Positions 52,407-60,519 of a stretch of DNA of 64,000 nt are shown here, piece after piece. Position numbers and translations under genes: made by a program. Source of the DNA: Bryobacteraceae bacterium (GTDB taxonomy: Bacteria; Acidobacteriota; Terriglobia; Bryobacterales; Bryobacteraceae); assembly GCA_025056455.1 (NCBI GenBank), contig JANWVY010000001.1:505757-569756 (forward strand), given 5' to 3'. The notes below the pieces were generated by a model. The model made no database searches, was not told where the DNA came from, and worked only from the letters and a program-made list of their open reading frames with translations. How positions within the stretch are numbered: the stretch's first letter is position 1; each line of letters starts with the position of its first letter.

Positions 52407-55058
52407 ATGCGTCCGTCCGGCCTGGTCATTTTCCTCGTTTGCGCGCCTGCATGGCCTAGCCAGGAGATTGTCCAGCTTTTCTCAAGTCACTGCGCGCCGT
52501 GTCATAACCAGCAAACCAAGCTGAGCGAGCTAAATGTAGAGTCGCGCCAAGGGTTGCTGCAAGGAGGCCGCCGCGGACCAGCCATCGTGGTAGGACGGCA
52601 TCAGGAGAGCCGTTTGTACCAGTGGGTGGCAGAAGGCAAAATGCCGCCTGGAAAACGGTTAAATGAGGCCGACGTGCGGCGTATCGCGGCTTGGATCGAC
52701 GCCGGAGCTCCCTGGCCGGCGGCTTCATCCCACCCAACCGCAAACCAAACCTGGTGGGCCTTCCAACCGCCGGTGAAACCTTCTGGAGGCTCGATTGATT
52801 TTTTTATTGAGGCCAAACTCCGCCAGCATGGCCTGGCGCTCAATCCGCCGGCCGATCACCGCACGTTGATCCGGCGGCTGTGCTTCGACCTGACAGGCCT
52901 TCCGCCAGAGCCTAGCGACTACGCGCTCACCTATGAGCAGGCCGTGGACCGCTATCTTGCTTCCCCGCGCTATGGCGAGCGATGGGCCAGGCACTGGCTC
53001 GACGTTGTACGTTTTGGCGAAACTGACGGCGGGGAGCACAACCATGAGCGCCTTCAAGCCTGGCCCTACCGGGACTGGGTTATCCAGTCTCTCAACGCCG
53101 ATTTACCCTACGACCAGTTTGTCCGCGAACAGATCGCCGGCGACGTGCTCTCGCCTGAGGACCCAAAGCGTGTGGCCGCTACAGGCTTCCTCGTGGCAGG
53201 ACCCTGGGATTCAGTCAGCGCAGTCCTCAACAAAGACGCTACGTTGAAATTGCAAGCGCGCATGGACGAACTCGATGACATGGTCACCACCGTCTCCCAC
53301 AGCTTCTTGGCTCTGACCGTGAACTGCGCGCGCTGCCATGATCATAAATTTGACCCCATCCCCACTCGCGACTACTACCGCATGACTGCGTTCTTTACTG
53401 GCGTCGGCTTCGGGGAGCGCGAGGTGGGCAGTGAGGAAGAGCGGCAAAAACTCGAGCAACAGCTCAAGCCTCTGCGGGAAGAACTGGCTCAACGCAAGCG
53501 GGACTTGGCCACCCTTGAAGACCCGCCGCGCGCTCGCATTCTAGCAGCGCGCTACGCAGCTTTCGACCAGCAACGTGCTTCCGCACCGCGCCGCATTCCG
53601 TTGAATCCGGTCTGGAACCGCAATGCATTCCCTGCAACGAAGTCCCAGCGCTTCCGTCTTGTCGTTTTGGGCCATGTTGGCGAGCGGGCGCGGCTTTCTT
53701 ACTTGGAGTTGTTGCCAGCCGGCCACCGGGTCACCAATTGGACAGCACAGCGTCTCGCATCGGCCGACCAGCCAGAAATCCTGGAAATCGAGCTGGGACA
53801 AGCTGTTGAAGTTAACGAAATCCGCTGGGCTAGCGATCCAGAATTCGCTCGGCGTGAGGGCAGCATTAGCATTTATCGCTTTGAGGTGTTTGAGCCCGGG
53901 TCCGGCTGGCGGCTGCTGTGCAGTTCTCTCGATCATGTGGGCGCGCAGGAGTTAGACCTGCCCGCGGTTGAGGATTCCGAGCTTGAGTCCGCACTCGACG
54001 GGCCCGCGCAAGAAAAGCGGCGCCAGCTGATGGCTTCAATCCAGGCGCTCGAAAAGCAGCTCGAAGTGGCCCCCTCCAGCAAAATTTTCGCAGCGAAACC
54101 GCGGGAGCCTGAAAAATCTTACGTGCTCGAGCGGGGAAATGTCACTCGTCGCGGAGAAGAAGTTGGCCCCGCAACCTTGAGCGCCATTCCCCTACCAAGT
54201 CCTAATCTGGAAGGTGCCAGCGCTGGTTTGCGGCGTCTGGCCTTGGCCAACTGGATTGCAGATCCGCGGAATCCGCTTACGGCGCGCGTCATTGTCAACC
54301 GTGTCTGGCACTGGCACTTTGGCAACGGCATCGTAAACACTCCCAGCGATTTCGGTGTGAACGGCGAGCGGCCTTCTCATCCGGAGCTGCTCGACTGGCT
54401 CGCGGTCTCTTTCATGGAAAATGGATGGAGCTTGAAATGGCTGCACCGCCAGATCGTGCTCTCAAAAACCTACCGGCAATCCTCCACCTTTCAAGCTAAG
54501 GCGCACGCCATCGACGCCGGCAATCGCTTGCTGTGGCGCATGCCCTTGAAGCGCATGGATGCAGAAACTCTGCGAGACTCCATTCTCTGGGCTTCCGGCA
54601 ATCTCAACCTTCGCATGGGAGGACCTAGCTTTCAGCTCCAAAAGAAAGGGACGCGTGGCTCTTATATCTACAAAGCACTTGATGTTGACGGGCCTGAGGT
54701 CTGGCGGCGGACGGTTTACCGGTTTGTGGTTCGCGGTGGCGAACGCCTGATGATTGATAGCTTCGATTGTCCCGACCCCTCGGTGGCAACTCCGCAGCGC
54801 GCTTTCAGCAACACACCTGTGCAAGCCCTGACGCTCCTTAATAATGAATTCGTCGTCCGCCAGGCAAGCTACTTCGCTCAGAGACTCCTCGCAGAGGCAG
54901 GACTGGAAGGCGTGATTGAAAGAGCGTACCAAATTCTGTTCGGGCGCCAGCCTACGGCCGAGGAACTGGCGCGCGACCGGCGCTTCTTAGAAAACCAGCC
55001 CCTGGCGCTTTATTGCCGGGTACTGTTCAATTCCAATGAGTTCGTCTATGTCCCCTAA
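52407..55058 (+). CDS. PSCyt1/DUF1549/DUF1553 secreted cytochrome-like protein
   Basis: The 883-residue product has a short signal peptide (MRPSGLVIFLVCAPAWPS), a cytochrome-like PSCyt1 domain with CAPCHNQ near residue 33, then DUF1549 (about 130-330; LCFDLTGLPPEPSDY, YGERWARHWLDVVRFGETDG, ending with a second CARCHDHKFDPI) and DUF1553 (about 580-880; ANWIADPRNPLTARVIVNRV, QRAFSNTPVQALTLLNNEFV). A charged coiled region lies between them. The next gene (DUF1501) overlaps by 23 bases, the standard partner. It is presumed periplasmic; the biochemical role of this gene set is unknown. Confidence 0.92.
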   Translation: MRPSGLVIFLVCAPAWPSQEIVQLFSSHCAPCHNQQTKLSELNVESRQGLLQGGRRGPAIVVGRHQESRLYQWVAEGKMPPGKRLNEADVRRIAAWIDAGAPWPAASSHPTANQTWWAFQPPVKPSGGSIDFFIEAKLRQHGLALNPPADHRTLIRRLCFDLTGLPPEPSDYALTYEQAVDRYLASPRYGERWARHWLDVVRFGETDGGEHNHERLQAWPYRDWVIQSLNADLPYDQFVREQIAGDVLSPEDPKRVAATGFLVAGPWDSVSAVLNKDATLKLQARMDELDDMVTTVSHSFLALTVNCARCHDHKFDPIPTRDYYRMTAFFTGVGFGEREVGSEEERQKLEQQLKPLREELAQRKRDLATLEDPPRARILAARYAAFDQQRASAPRRIPLNPVWNRNAFPATKSQRFRLVVLGHVGERARLSYLELLPAGHRVTNWTAQRLASADQPEILEIELGQAVEVNEIRWASDPEFARREGSISIYRFEVFEPGSGWRLLCSSLDHVGAQELDLPAVEDSELESALDGPAQEKRRQLMASIQALEKQLEVAPSSKIFAAKPREPEKSYVLERGNVTRRGEEVGPATLSAIPLPSPNLEGASAGLRRLALANWIADPRNPLTARVIVNRVWHWHFGNGIVNTPSDFGVNGERPSHPELLDWLAVSFMENGWSLKWLHRQIVLSKTYRQSSTFQAKAHAIDAGNRLLWRMPLKRMDAETLRDSILWASGNLNLRMGGPSFQLQKKGTRGSYIYKALDVDGPEVWRRTVYRFVVRGGERLMIDSFDCPDPSVATPQRAFSNTPVQALTLLNNEFVVRQASYFAQRLLAEAGLEGVIERAYQILFGRQPTAEELARDRRFLENQPLALYCRVLFNSNEFVYVP

Positions 55059-56445
55059 ACAGCTCATCAGCCGACGGGATCTGCTTTGGAAACTGGGCGG
55101 CGGCGGTGTGGGGCTCGGCTTGGCGCAGCTGCTAGCGGCGGAGGGCCAAACCCCTCGCACACACTTTCCCGCAAAAGCGAAACACCTGATTCTCATTTCG
55201 CTGCCTGGCGGCCTGAGCCATATCGATAGCTTTGATTACAAACCAGAGCTCGCCCGTCACCATGGCAAAGAAACCCAAGGCGCCAATACCATTACGCCTT
55301 TTTTCGGCAAGCGCGGCACGCTCATGCGAAGCCCGTGGACCTTCCGTCCCTATGGCCAATCGGGCAAGATGATTTCCGATCTGTTTCCCAATTTCGCCCA
55401 GCGCGCCGATGATTTGACCTTCATTCACTCGATGGTGAGCCGCAGCAACGCCCACGGGCCGGCGATTTTTCAAATGTCGACAGGCTTCATCTTCCAAGGT
55501 TTCCCTTCCGTAGGCGCTTGGATTAGTTATGGGCTGGGCTCAGAAAACGAGAATCTTCCTTCGTTTGTGGTCTTACCCGACGCCCGCGGCTTGCCTCCGT
55601 GCGGGGCCGCCAACTGGGGAAACGGTTTTCTGCCTGCCGCGCACCAAGGGGTGGTTTTCGGCGGAGAGAAACAGCCCGTAGCCGATCTCCACCCGCCCTC
55701 GAGTATTAGCCAAGAACAGCAGGCGGCTAGCTATGACCTGCTGACCCAAATCAACCACTCCCATCTGCAATCCCACCCTGGCGAAGATGCTCTCGTCGCC
55801 CGCATCAAAGCCTACGAGCTGGCGGCACGAATGCAACTGACCGCACCCGAAGTGACCAATCTGGCGGGCGAATCCGAGAAGACAAAACAGATGTACGGAC
55901 TTGATCAGCCAGCCTCGCGCGCCTTTGGCTACAACTGCCTGCTAGCGCGCCGGCTGGTGGAACGCGGGGTTCGTTGCGTTCAGCTGTTCAATGGCGGCCA
56001 CTTTGGCTCGCCGCGCGTCAACTGGGACGCCCACGAGGATCTTGTGGCCAACCACTCCAAGAACGCAGAAACCTTTGACAAGCCGGTCGCTGGCCTCCTT
56101 GCGGATCTCAAACAGCGCGGCCTGCTCGCTGAAACCCTGGTTGTCATTACGACGGAATTTGGACGCCTGCCCATTAGCGAAGGGTTAGGCGAAGGAGGCC
56201 GCGATCACAATCCCGAAGGCTATACCTCGATCCTGGCAGGCGCGGGTCTCAAAGCTGGCTTCAGCTACGGCTCAACGGATGAGCTCGGTTACAAGGCCGT
56301 CTCACCAACGACGGTCTACGACTTTCACGCCACAATTCTCCATTTGATGGGCATCGACCACACACGGCTGACTTTCTACCATAACGGCCTGCAAAGGCGC
56401 CTTACCGACGTGCACGGTCACGTCATCAGCGCCGTGCTGGCCTGA
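55036..56445 (+). CDS. DUF1501 secreted protein
   Basis: This 469-residue DUF1501 protein, with an alkaline phosphatase-like fold, has a Tat-like leader (ISRRDLLWKLGGGGVGLGLA). Family motifs include LISLPGGLSHIDSFDYKP, RSNAHGPAIFQMSTG, LLARRLVERGVRCVQLFNG and GLLAETLVVITTEFGRLP followed by GGRDHNPEGYTS. It overlaps the DUF1549/1553 gene by 23 bases; an in-frame ATG at 55048 would shorten the overlap and is an equally good start. It is probably exported with or beside its partner. No activity is established for the family. Confidence 0.91.
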   Translation: MSSSMSPKQLISRRDLLWKLGGGGVGLGLAQLLAAEGQTPRTHFPAKAKHLILISLPGGLSHIDSFDYKPELARHHGKETQGANTITPFFGKRGTLMRSPWTFRPYGQSGKMISDLFPNFAQRADDLTFIHSMVSRSNAHGPAIFQMSTGFIFQGFPSVGAWISYGLGSENENLPSFVVLPDARGLPPCGAANWGNGFLPAAHQGVVFGGEKQPVADLHPPSSISQEQQAASYDLLTQINHSHLQSHPGEDALVARIKAYELAARMQLTAPEVTNLAGESEKTKQMYGLDQPASRAFGYNCLLARRLVERGVRCVQLFNGGHFGSPRVNWDAHEDLVANHSKNAETFDKPVAGLLADLKQRGLLAETLVVITTEFGRLPISEGLGEGGRDHNPEGYTSILAGAGLKAGFSYGSTDELGYKAVSPTTVYDFHATILHLMGIDHTRLTFYHNGLQRRLTDVHGHVISAVLA

Positions 56446-56506
56446 GAGAGAATTCCAGTTTAAACACAACCGCCGGGGAGCCAAACCAAATGTCGGCACT
56501 GGCAGG

Positions 56507-57604
56507 CTAGAGGCTCGGGGAATCGCGCAAGCCCAGTCCCGGTTCGTTGGGCAACACGAGCCTGCCCTGGACCACCTTCACGCCAGAATAGGGATCGTTG
56601 CTGACTAGCAAATTGCCGTCTAGATCGGCGTAATCCACGAGTGGAGAAAGGTGCGCCGCTGCAGTGATGGTGCAAGAGCTCGAAACCATGCAGCCCAGCA
56701 TTACCTTCATGCCCAGCGACCGCGCCAGATAGATCATCCGCAGCGCTTGTTGCGTTCCGCCGCACTTATCCAGCTTCACGTTAATACCGTCGAAGGCACC
56801 TGCTAGTTTGGGAACGTCAGCCGGGCGCAGCGCGGCTTCATCGGCGAAAATCGGAATGTTCACCTTGCCGCGCAACCACCGCTGTTCGTCGAGCATCTCC
56901 GCTGGCATGGGCTGCTCAATCAACTCGACTCCCTGCGTTTCGAGCCATTTGATCTTCCGCAGCGCCTCCTCCTTGGTCTTCCATCCTTCGTTCGCATCGA
57001 CGCGCAAAGGCTTTGTGGTCACACTACGCACTGCGGCTAGAGTTGCTTCATCAGAATCTAAGCCGACTTTGATTTTGAGCACGGGATAGGCTTCGGCTTC
57101 CCTCACCTTCTGCTTGGTCCTTTCAGGGGTGTCGATGCCGATGGAAAACGTCGTCACCGGAGCATCCGCTGGATCACAACCAAACCACTGGTACAAAGGC
57201 ATACCAGCTTTCTGAGCTACCCAGTCCATCACCGCGATATCGATTGCGGACTTGGCCGCCCACTGGCCTTCGATTCGGCCAAAGACGGTATTCAGTACTT
57301 TCTGGTAAGCCCGCAAGTCCGCCGTTGCGAGATAATCCTTCACTGCCTCAATTGCTTTTCGCGCTGACTGCGCCGATTCCTGGTATCGGACGATGGGCGC
57401 GCCCTCACCCCTCGCGCGAATGCCTTCCCGATGGATGCGCAGCTGCACTGTGTCTCGGTACTCGCTCGATGACATCACCGTCGTCCAGGTATGGCGTAGC
57501 TTCAAACGCTTGATCTCGACCTCGACCCGAGCAGCCGTTGCAGCGGGGGACGGCAGGCTCGCTGCCGCCATGGAGCCCAAAAAGAAACGTCGCTTCACGT
57601 CCAC
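56507..57604 (-). CDS. Tat-exported dipeptide epimerase-like enolase
   Basis: This 365-residue enolase-superfamily protein has motifs of L-Ala-D/L-Glu and related dipeptide epimerases: KIK at 177-179, D203 (DAN), E230 (EQP), D255 (ADE), K278/K280 (VKLDKCGG) and the DLDG segment at 327-330. It carries a Tat-like leader (KRRFFLGSMAAASLPSPA), unusual for this family, which is normally cytoplasmic and works on murein peptides. Export would let it act on peptides in the periplasm. It converges on the DUF1501 gene with a 61-base gap. Confidence 0.88.
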   Translation of the reverse strand: MDVKRRFFLGSMAAASLPSPAATAARVEVEIKRLKLRHTWTTVMSSSEYRDTVQLRIHREGIRARGEGAPIVRYQESAQSARKAIEAVKDYLATADLRAYQKVLNTVFGRIEGQWAAKSAIDIAVMDWVAQKAGMPLYQWFGCDPADAPVTTFSIGIDTPERTKQKVREAEAYPVLKIKVGLDSDEATLAAVRSVTTKPLRVDANEGWKTKEEALRKIKWLETQGVELIEQPMPAEMLDEQRWLRGKVNIPIFADEAALRPADVPKLAGAFDGINVKLDKCGGTQQALRMIYLARSLGMKVMLGCMVSSSCTITAAAHLSPLVDYADLDGNLLVSNDPYSGVKVVQGRLVLPNEPGLGLRDSPSL

Positions 57605-57732
57605 CTCCAGCCTGTCATCCTAGCGCCTTACCCGAGTCTCCTGGGAGGCGCCGCGCAAGCTGCTGGGGCAAAGCGCCGCCGGATCGAAGCAAGCCCCCTA
57701 AGAACCCGGGCAGCGAGAACACGCTGCTTCGC

Positions 57733-57738
57733 TATACT
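57733..57738 (+). promoter_or_regulatory. Candidate -10 box
   Basis: TATACT lies 10 bases before the ATG of the 86-residue protein gene, leaving at most a very short leader. Confidence 0.35.
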
Positions 57739-57748
57739 AAATCGCGGC

Positions 57749-58009
57749 ATGCGCCGCAGCCTAGAATATTTTGGCGACAAGGAACTGGCTCTCGTTTATA
57801 TTGCCAGGAAGCTGAAAGAGGCTCTCGCGCTGGAACAGCTGCTGACGCGCGCCGAGTTCGATTATCTGGTTGAGGCCGATCGCTACCGGGGTGGCGTCAT
57901 CTTTCAAACCGAACGGATTGGCGCCTTCTTTTACGTAGATCCCGCTCGGGAAGAGGAAGTTCGCCAGTTTCTCAGCGCCAATGGGTATCAGCCGTGGACC
58001 GCATGGTAA
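57749..58009 (+). CDS. Conserved-looking 86-residue protein of unknown function
   Basis: A small soluble protein with an alpha/beta pattern (KELALVYIARKLKEALALEQ, then ADRYRGGVIFQTERIGAFFY and EEEVRQFLSANGYQPW). It resembles small signal-transducing or DUF2007-like folds, but no family can be named. A TATACT box precedes it, and its stop lies inside the start of the Rieske oxygenase gene, so translation of the two is coupled. A regulatory or accessory role for the oxygenase is possible. Confidence 0.65.
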   Translation: MRRSLEYFGDKELALVYIARKLKEALALEQLLTRAEFDYLVEADRYRGGVIFQTERIGAFFYVDPAREEEVRQFLSANGYQPWTAW

Positions 58010-59106
58010 AAAACAGAAGCCTGTCCGACTTCGAGCCCGAGCCGGACCTCCGACGAGCATCCACCCTGCCCGCGCGCTGGTATTGCGATCCTACACTGCT
58101 TGAGCTCGAGCAAGAAAAAGTATTCGCGGCAACCTGGCAAGCCGTTGGACACACCGCAGACGTCGCCCAGCCCGGCGATTACTTCAGCTGTGAATGCGCC
58201 GGCGAACCTTTGATCGTCGCGCGCGGCCTCGATGGCAAGCTCCGTGCTTTTTCCAATGTATGCCGCCACCGGGCGGCGCTCCTCGCGGAAGGCAAAGGTC
58301 ACGCGACGGTGCTCCGCTGCCCTTATCACGGTTGGACCTATCAGCTGGACGGTTCCCTTCATAGCGCGCCGGAATTCGAGGGTGTGTTGGACTGGCGCCG
58401 GGAGGAGGTTCTGCTTCCCCAGGCGCAAGTCGAAACCTGGGGTCCTTTTGTTTTTGTCCGCCTGAGCCCGACCGGACCCTCGTTGCTCGAATATCTGGGC
58501 GACATTCCCCAACGAATTCGAGAATTTGGCTGCCAGTTGGAATCTCTTCGCTTCCATGCGCGAAAAGATTATTTCCTGGATTGTAACTGGAAGGTTTATG
58601 TGGACAACTATCTGGAAGGCTACCACGTGCCGGCGGCCCATCCGGGGTTATTTCGCGAACTCGACTACAAACAATACCAGGTAGAAACGTTTCGCTATTA
58701 CTCCAAACACCACGCGCCGCTACGGCCCGCCGCATCGGATGAGCAAAACCGCCGCTATGGCCAGGCTTCCCAGAGCGGCGCTCTCTACTACTGGCTGTTT
58801 CCAAACTTCATGCTCAACATCTACCCCGACAATTTGAGCAGTAACATCATCCTTCCCCTGGGTCACCGTCGCACGCTGACTGTTTTTGAGTGGTTCTTCC
58901 CCGCCGAGCAGCTAACCTCCCAATCCGATGTGGTTCATCGCACGCTGAATTTCAGCGAAGAAATTCAACAGGAAGACATTCGTTTGTGTGAAAGCGTTCA
59001 GCGCGGTTTAGAGTCCCGGTCCTACCACCAAGGCCGCTTTTCTGCCGCGCGGGAAAACGGCGTGCATCATTTCCACCTGCTGCTGCACGAATTCCTCACT
59101 CGCTGA
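58003..59106 (+). CDS. Rieske non-heme iron oxygenase, alpha subunit
   Basis: This 367-residue ring-hydroxylating/choline monooxygenase-like protein has the Rieske 2Fe-2S site C87-x-H89 (NVCRHRAALL) and C106-x2-H109 (RCPYHGWTY). The mononuclear iron site is H208 and H213 (NWKVYVDNYLEGYHVPAAHP), with Glu205 in the bridging position where many members have Asp; a late Asp (EDIRLCESVQRG) gives the third ligand. It needs a separate reductase, not in the window. GTG 57994 and ATG 58003 are both possible starts; I prefer the ATG. An amino acid permease gene follows 6 bases later, so a quaternary amine or amino acid derivative may be the substrate (inference). Confidence 0.9.
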   Translation: MVKNRSLSDFEPEPDLRRASTLPARWYCDPTLLELEQEKVFAATWQAVGHTADVAQPGDYFSCECAGEPLIVARGLDGKLRAFSNVCRHRAALLAEGKGHATVLRCPYHGWTYQLDGSLHSAPEFEGVLDWRREEVLLPQAQVETWGPFVFVRLSPTGPSLLEYLGDIPQRIREFGCQLESLRFHARKDYFLDCNWKVYVDNYLEGYHVPAAHPGLFRELDYKQYQVETFRYYSKHHAPLRPAASDEQNRRYGQASQSGALYYWLFPNFMLNIYPDNLSSNIILPLGHRRTLTVFEWFFPAEQLTSQSDVVHRTLNFSEEIQQEDIRLCESVQRGLESRSYHQGRFSAARENGVHHFHLLLHEFLTR

Positions 59107-59112
59107 CGGGCC

Positions 59113-60444
59113 GTGGAACTAAGACGCGAGTTGGGGCTGCTCGACCTCACGCTATTTAATATCTCGGCCGTAGTGGGAATCCGCTGGCTGGCGGCTGCCG
59201 CGCATACTGGCCCGGGAGTCCTCACGCTATGGCTGGTCGCCGCGCTTCTTTTTTTCGTACCTTCGGCGCTGGCAGTGGCATCGCTTTCCCGCCGCTTCCC
59301 CCAGCAGGGAGGCCTCTATGTTTGGACCCAACAAGCATTTGGCCCCTGGCATGGCTTTCTTTGCGGTTATTGCTACTGGCTCAGCAATGTGTTCTACTTT
59401 CCGAATCTGGCGTTAGCAGGCGTGAGCATGACGGGGGCAGCCGTCGGTCTCCGCGAAGGCGATGTGCAAGTGGCTGCGCTGCTGGTGGTCTGGCTTGTGC
59501 TCATGTTCAACTACTTTGGATTGGGCGTAAGCAAGTGGATCAGCAATCTCGCAGGAGCCGCTACCTACAGCACCGGCATGATCTTGGTTGTTGCCGGTCT
59601 AGCGACTCTCATCGCGCACGGCTCAGCCTCCCGGGTGACGATCTGGCCAGAAGCAAGCCTGGAGAAGCTGAACTTCTGGTCACAAATTGCTTTCGCCTTT
59701 GGCGGACTGGAACTCGGCGCTGTTCTAGCCGGAGAAATCCGCTCCCCCCAGCACACGATCGCTCGCGCGGCTTGGACAAGCGGTCTTATCATCACTGGCT
59801 TCTACATCCTAGGAACACTGGCCTTGCTGGTGCTCGTCCCTTCTTCCGAGATCAGCATGCTGAACGGACTGATTCAAGCGGGGCAGGCCATCGGCAAGCA
59901 GTGGCAGTTGCCCATGGCTTCCGGTGTTTTCGCCACGCTGGCCTGCCTGAGCATCGCTGGCCAGCTTGGATCCTGGATGGCCGGAGCAGCCCGCATCCCG
60001 TATGTAGCCGGCATCCACCACCTGCTACCACCCTCCTTCAGCCAGCTCCATCCCCGCTGGCGCACGCCTTATGTTGCCATCCTCACGCAAGGCGCACTCT
60101 CAACGATTTTTTTGGTGGCCATGAACGCGGGTGAAAATCTGAAAGCCGGGTATCAGATCCTGGTCGATATGACCGTGATTCTCTATTTCATTCCGTTTGG
60201 CTACTTGTTTGCCGCCGCTTGGAAGGGAGGCCAGCGGCTGGCTGGGGCCTGCGGAATGCTAGTTACCGGGATTGCGCTCGTACTGACCCTAGTTCCACCT
60301 CCGGGCGTTTCCTCCGTTGCTGGCTTTGAGCTGAAGCTGTTGGGCGGCGCCGCCGTGCTGATTGCTTTCGCGCGGGGTTGGTTTCTGCGGTTCAGCGCGT
60401 CTCGCACACCCCCCGTCCTTGCAACCCGTGATCCACAAATTTAG
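59113..60444 (+). CDS. APC-family amino acid permease
   Basis: This 443-residue transporter has about 12 membrane helices and the APC pattern, with an N-terminal LGLLDLTLFNISAVVGIRWL, the family GxxG-like region, and the SFAFGG-like IAFAFGGLELGAVLAGEIRSP in helix 6. Its start is GTG. It lies 6 bases after the Rieske oxygenase gene and is probably co-transcribed, suggesting import of that enzyme's substrate. The exact amino acid or amine cannot be told. Confidence 0.9.
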   Translation: MELRRELGLLDLTLFNISAVVGIRWLAAAAHTGPGVLTLWLVAALLFFVPSALAVASLSRRFPQQGGLYVWTQQAFGPWHGFLCGYCYWLSNVFYFPNLALAGVSMTGAAVGLREGDVQVAALLVVWLVLMFNYFGLGVSKWISNLAGAATYSTGMILVVAGLATLIAHGSASRVTIWPEASLEKLNFWSQIAFAFGGLELGAVLAGEIRSPQHTIARAAWTSGLIITGFYILGTLALLVLVPSSEISMLNGLIQAGQAIGKQWQLPMASGVFATLACLSIAGQLGSWMAGAARIPYVAGIHHLLPPSFSQLHPRWRTPYVAILTQGALSTIFLVAMNAGENLKAGYQILVDMTVILYFIPFGYLFAAAWKGGQRLAGACGMLVTGIALVLTLVPPPGVSSVAGFELKLLGGAAVLIAFARGWFLRFSASRTPPVLATRDPQI

Positions 60445-60458
60445 CGGTGTTTGGTTGG

Positions 60459-60473
60459 CCGGCTGACAGCCGG
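60459..60473. other. Palindrome between convergent genes
   Basis: CCGGCTG-A-CAGCCGG is a perfect 7-base inverted repeat with one central base in the 75-base gap between the permease and DUF1080 stops. It may form a terminator-like structure, but lacks a T-run. Confidence 0.35.
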
Positions 60474-60519
60474 ATGAATTCGCATCGCAAGCGATCCTAG
60501 AAACAACGTTCGCCGCGTA

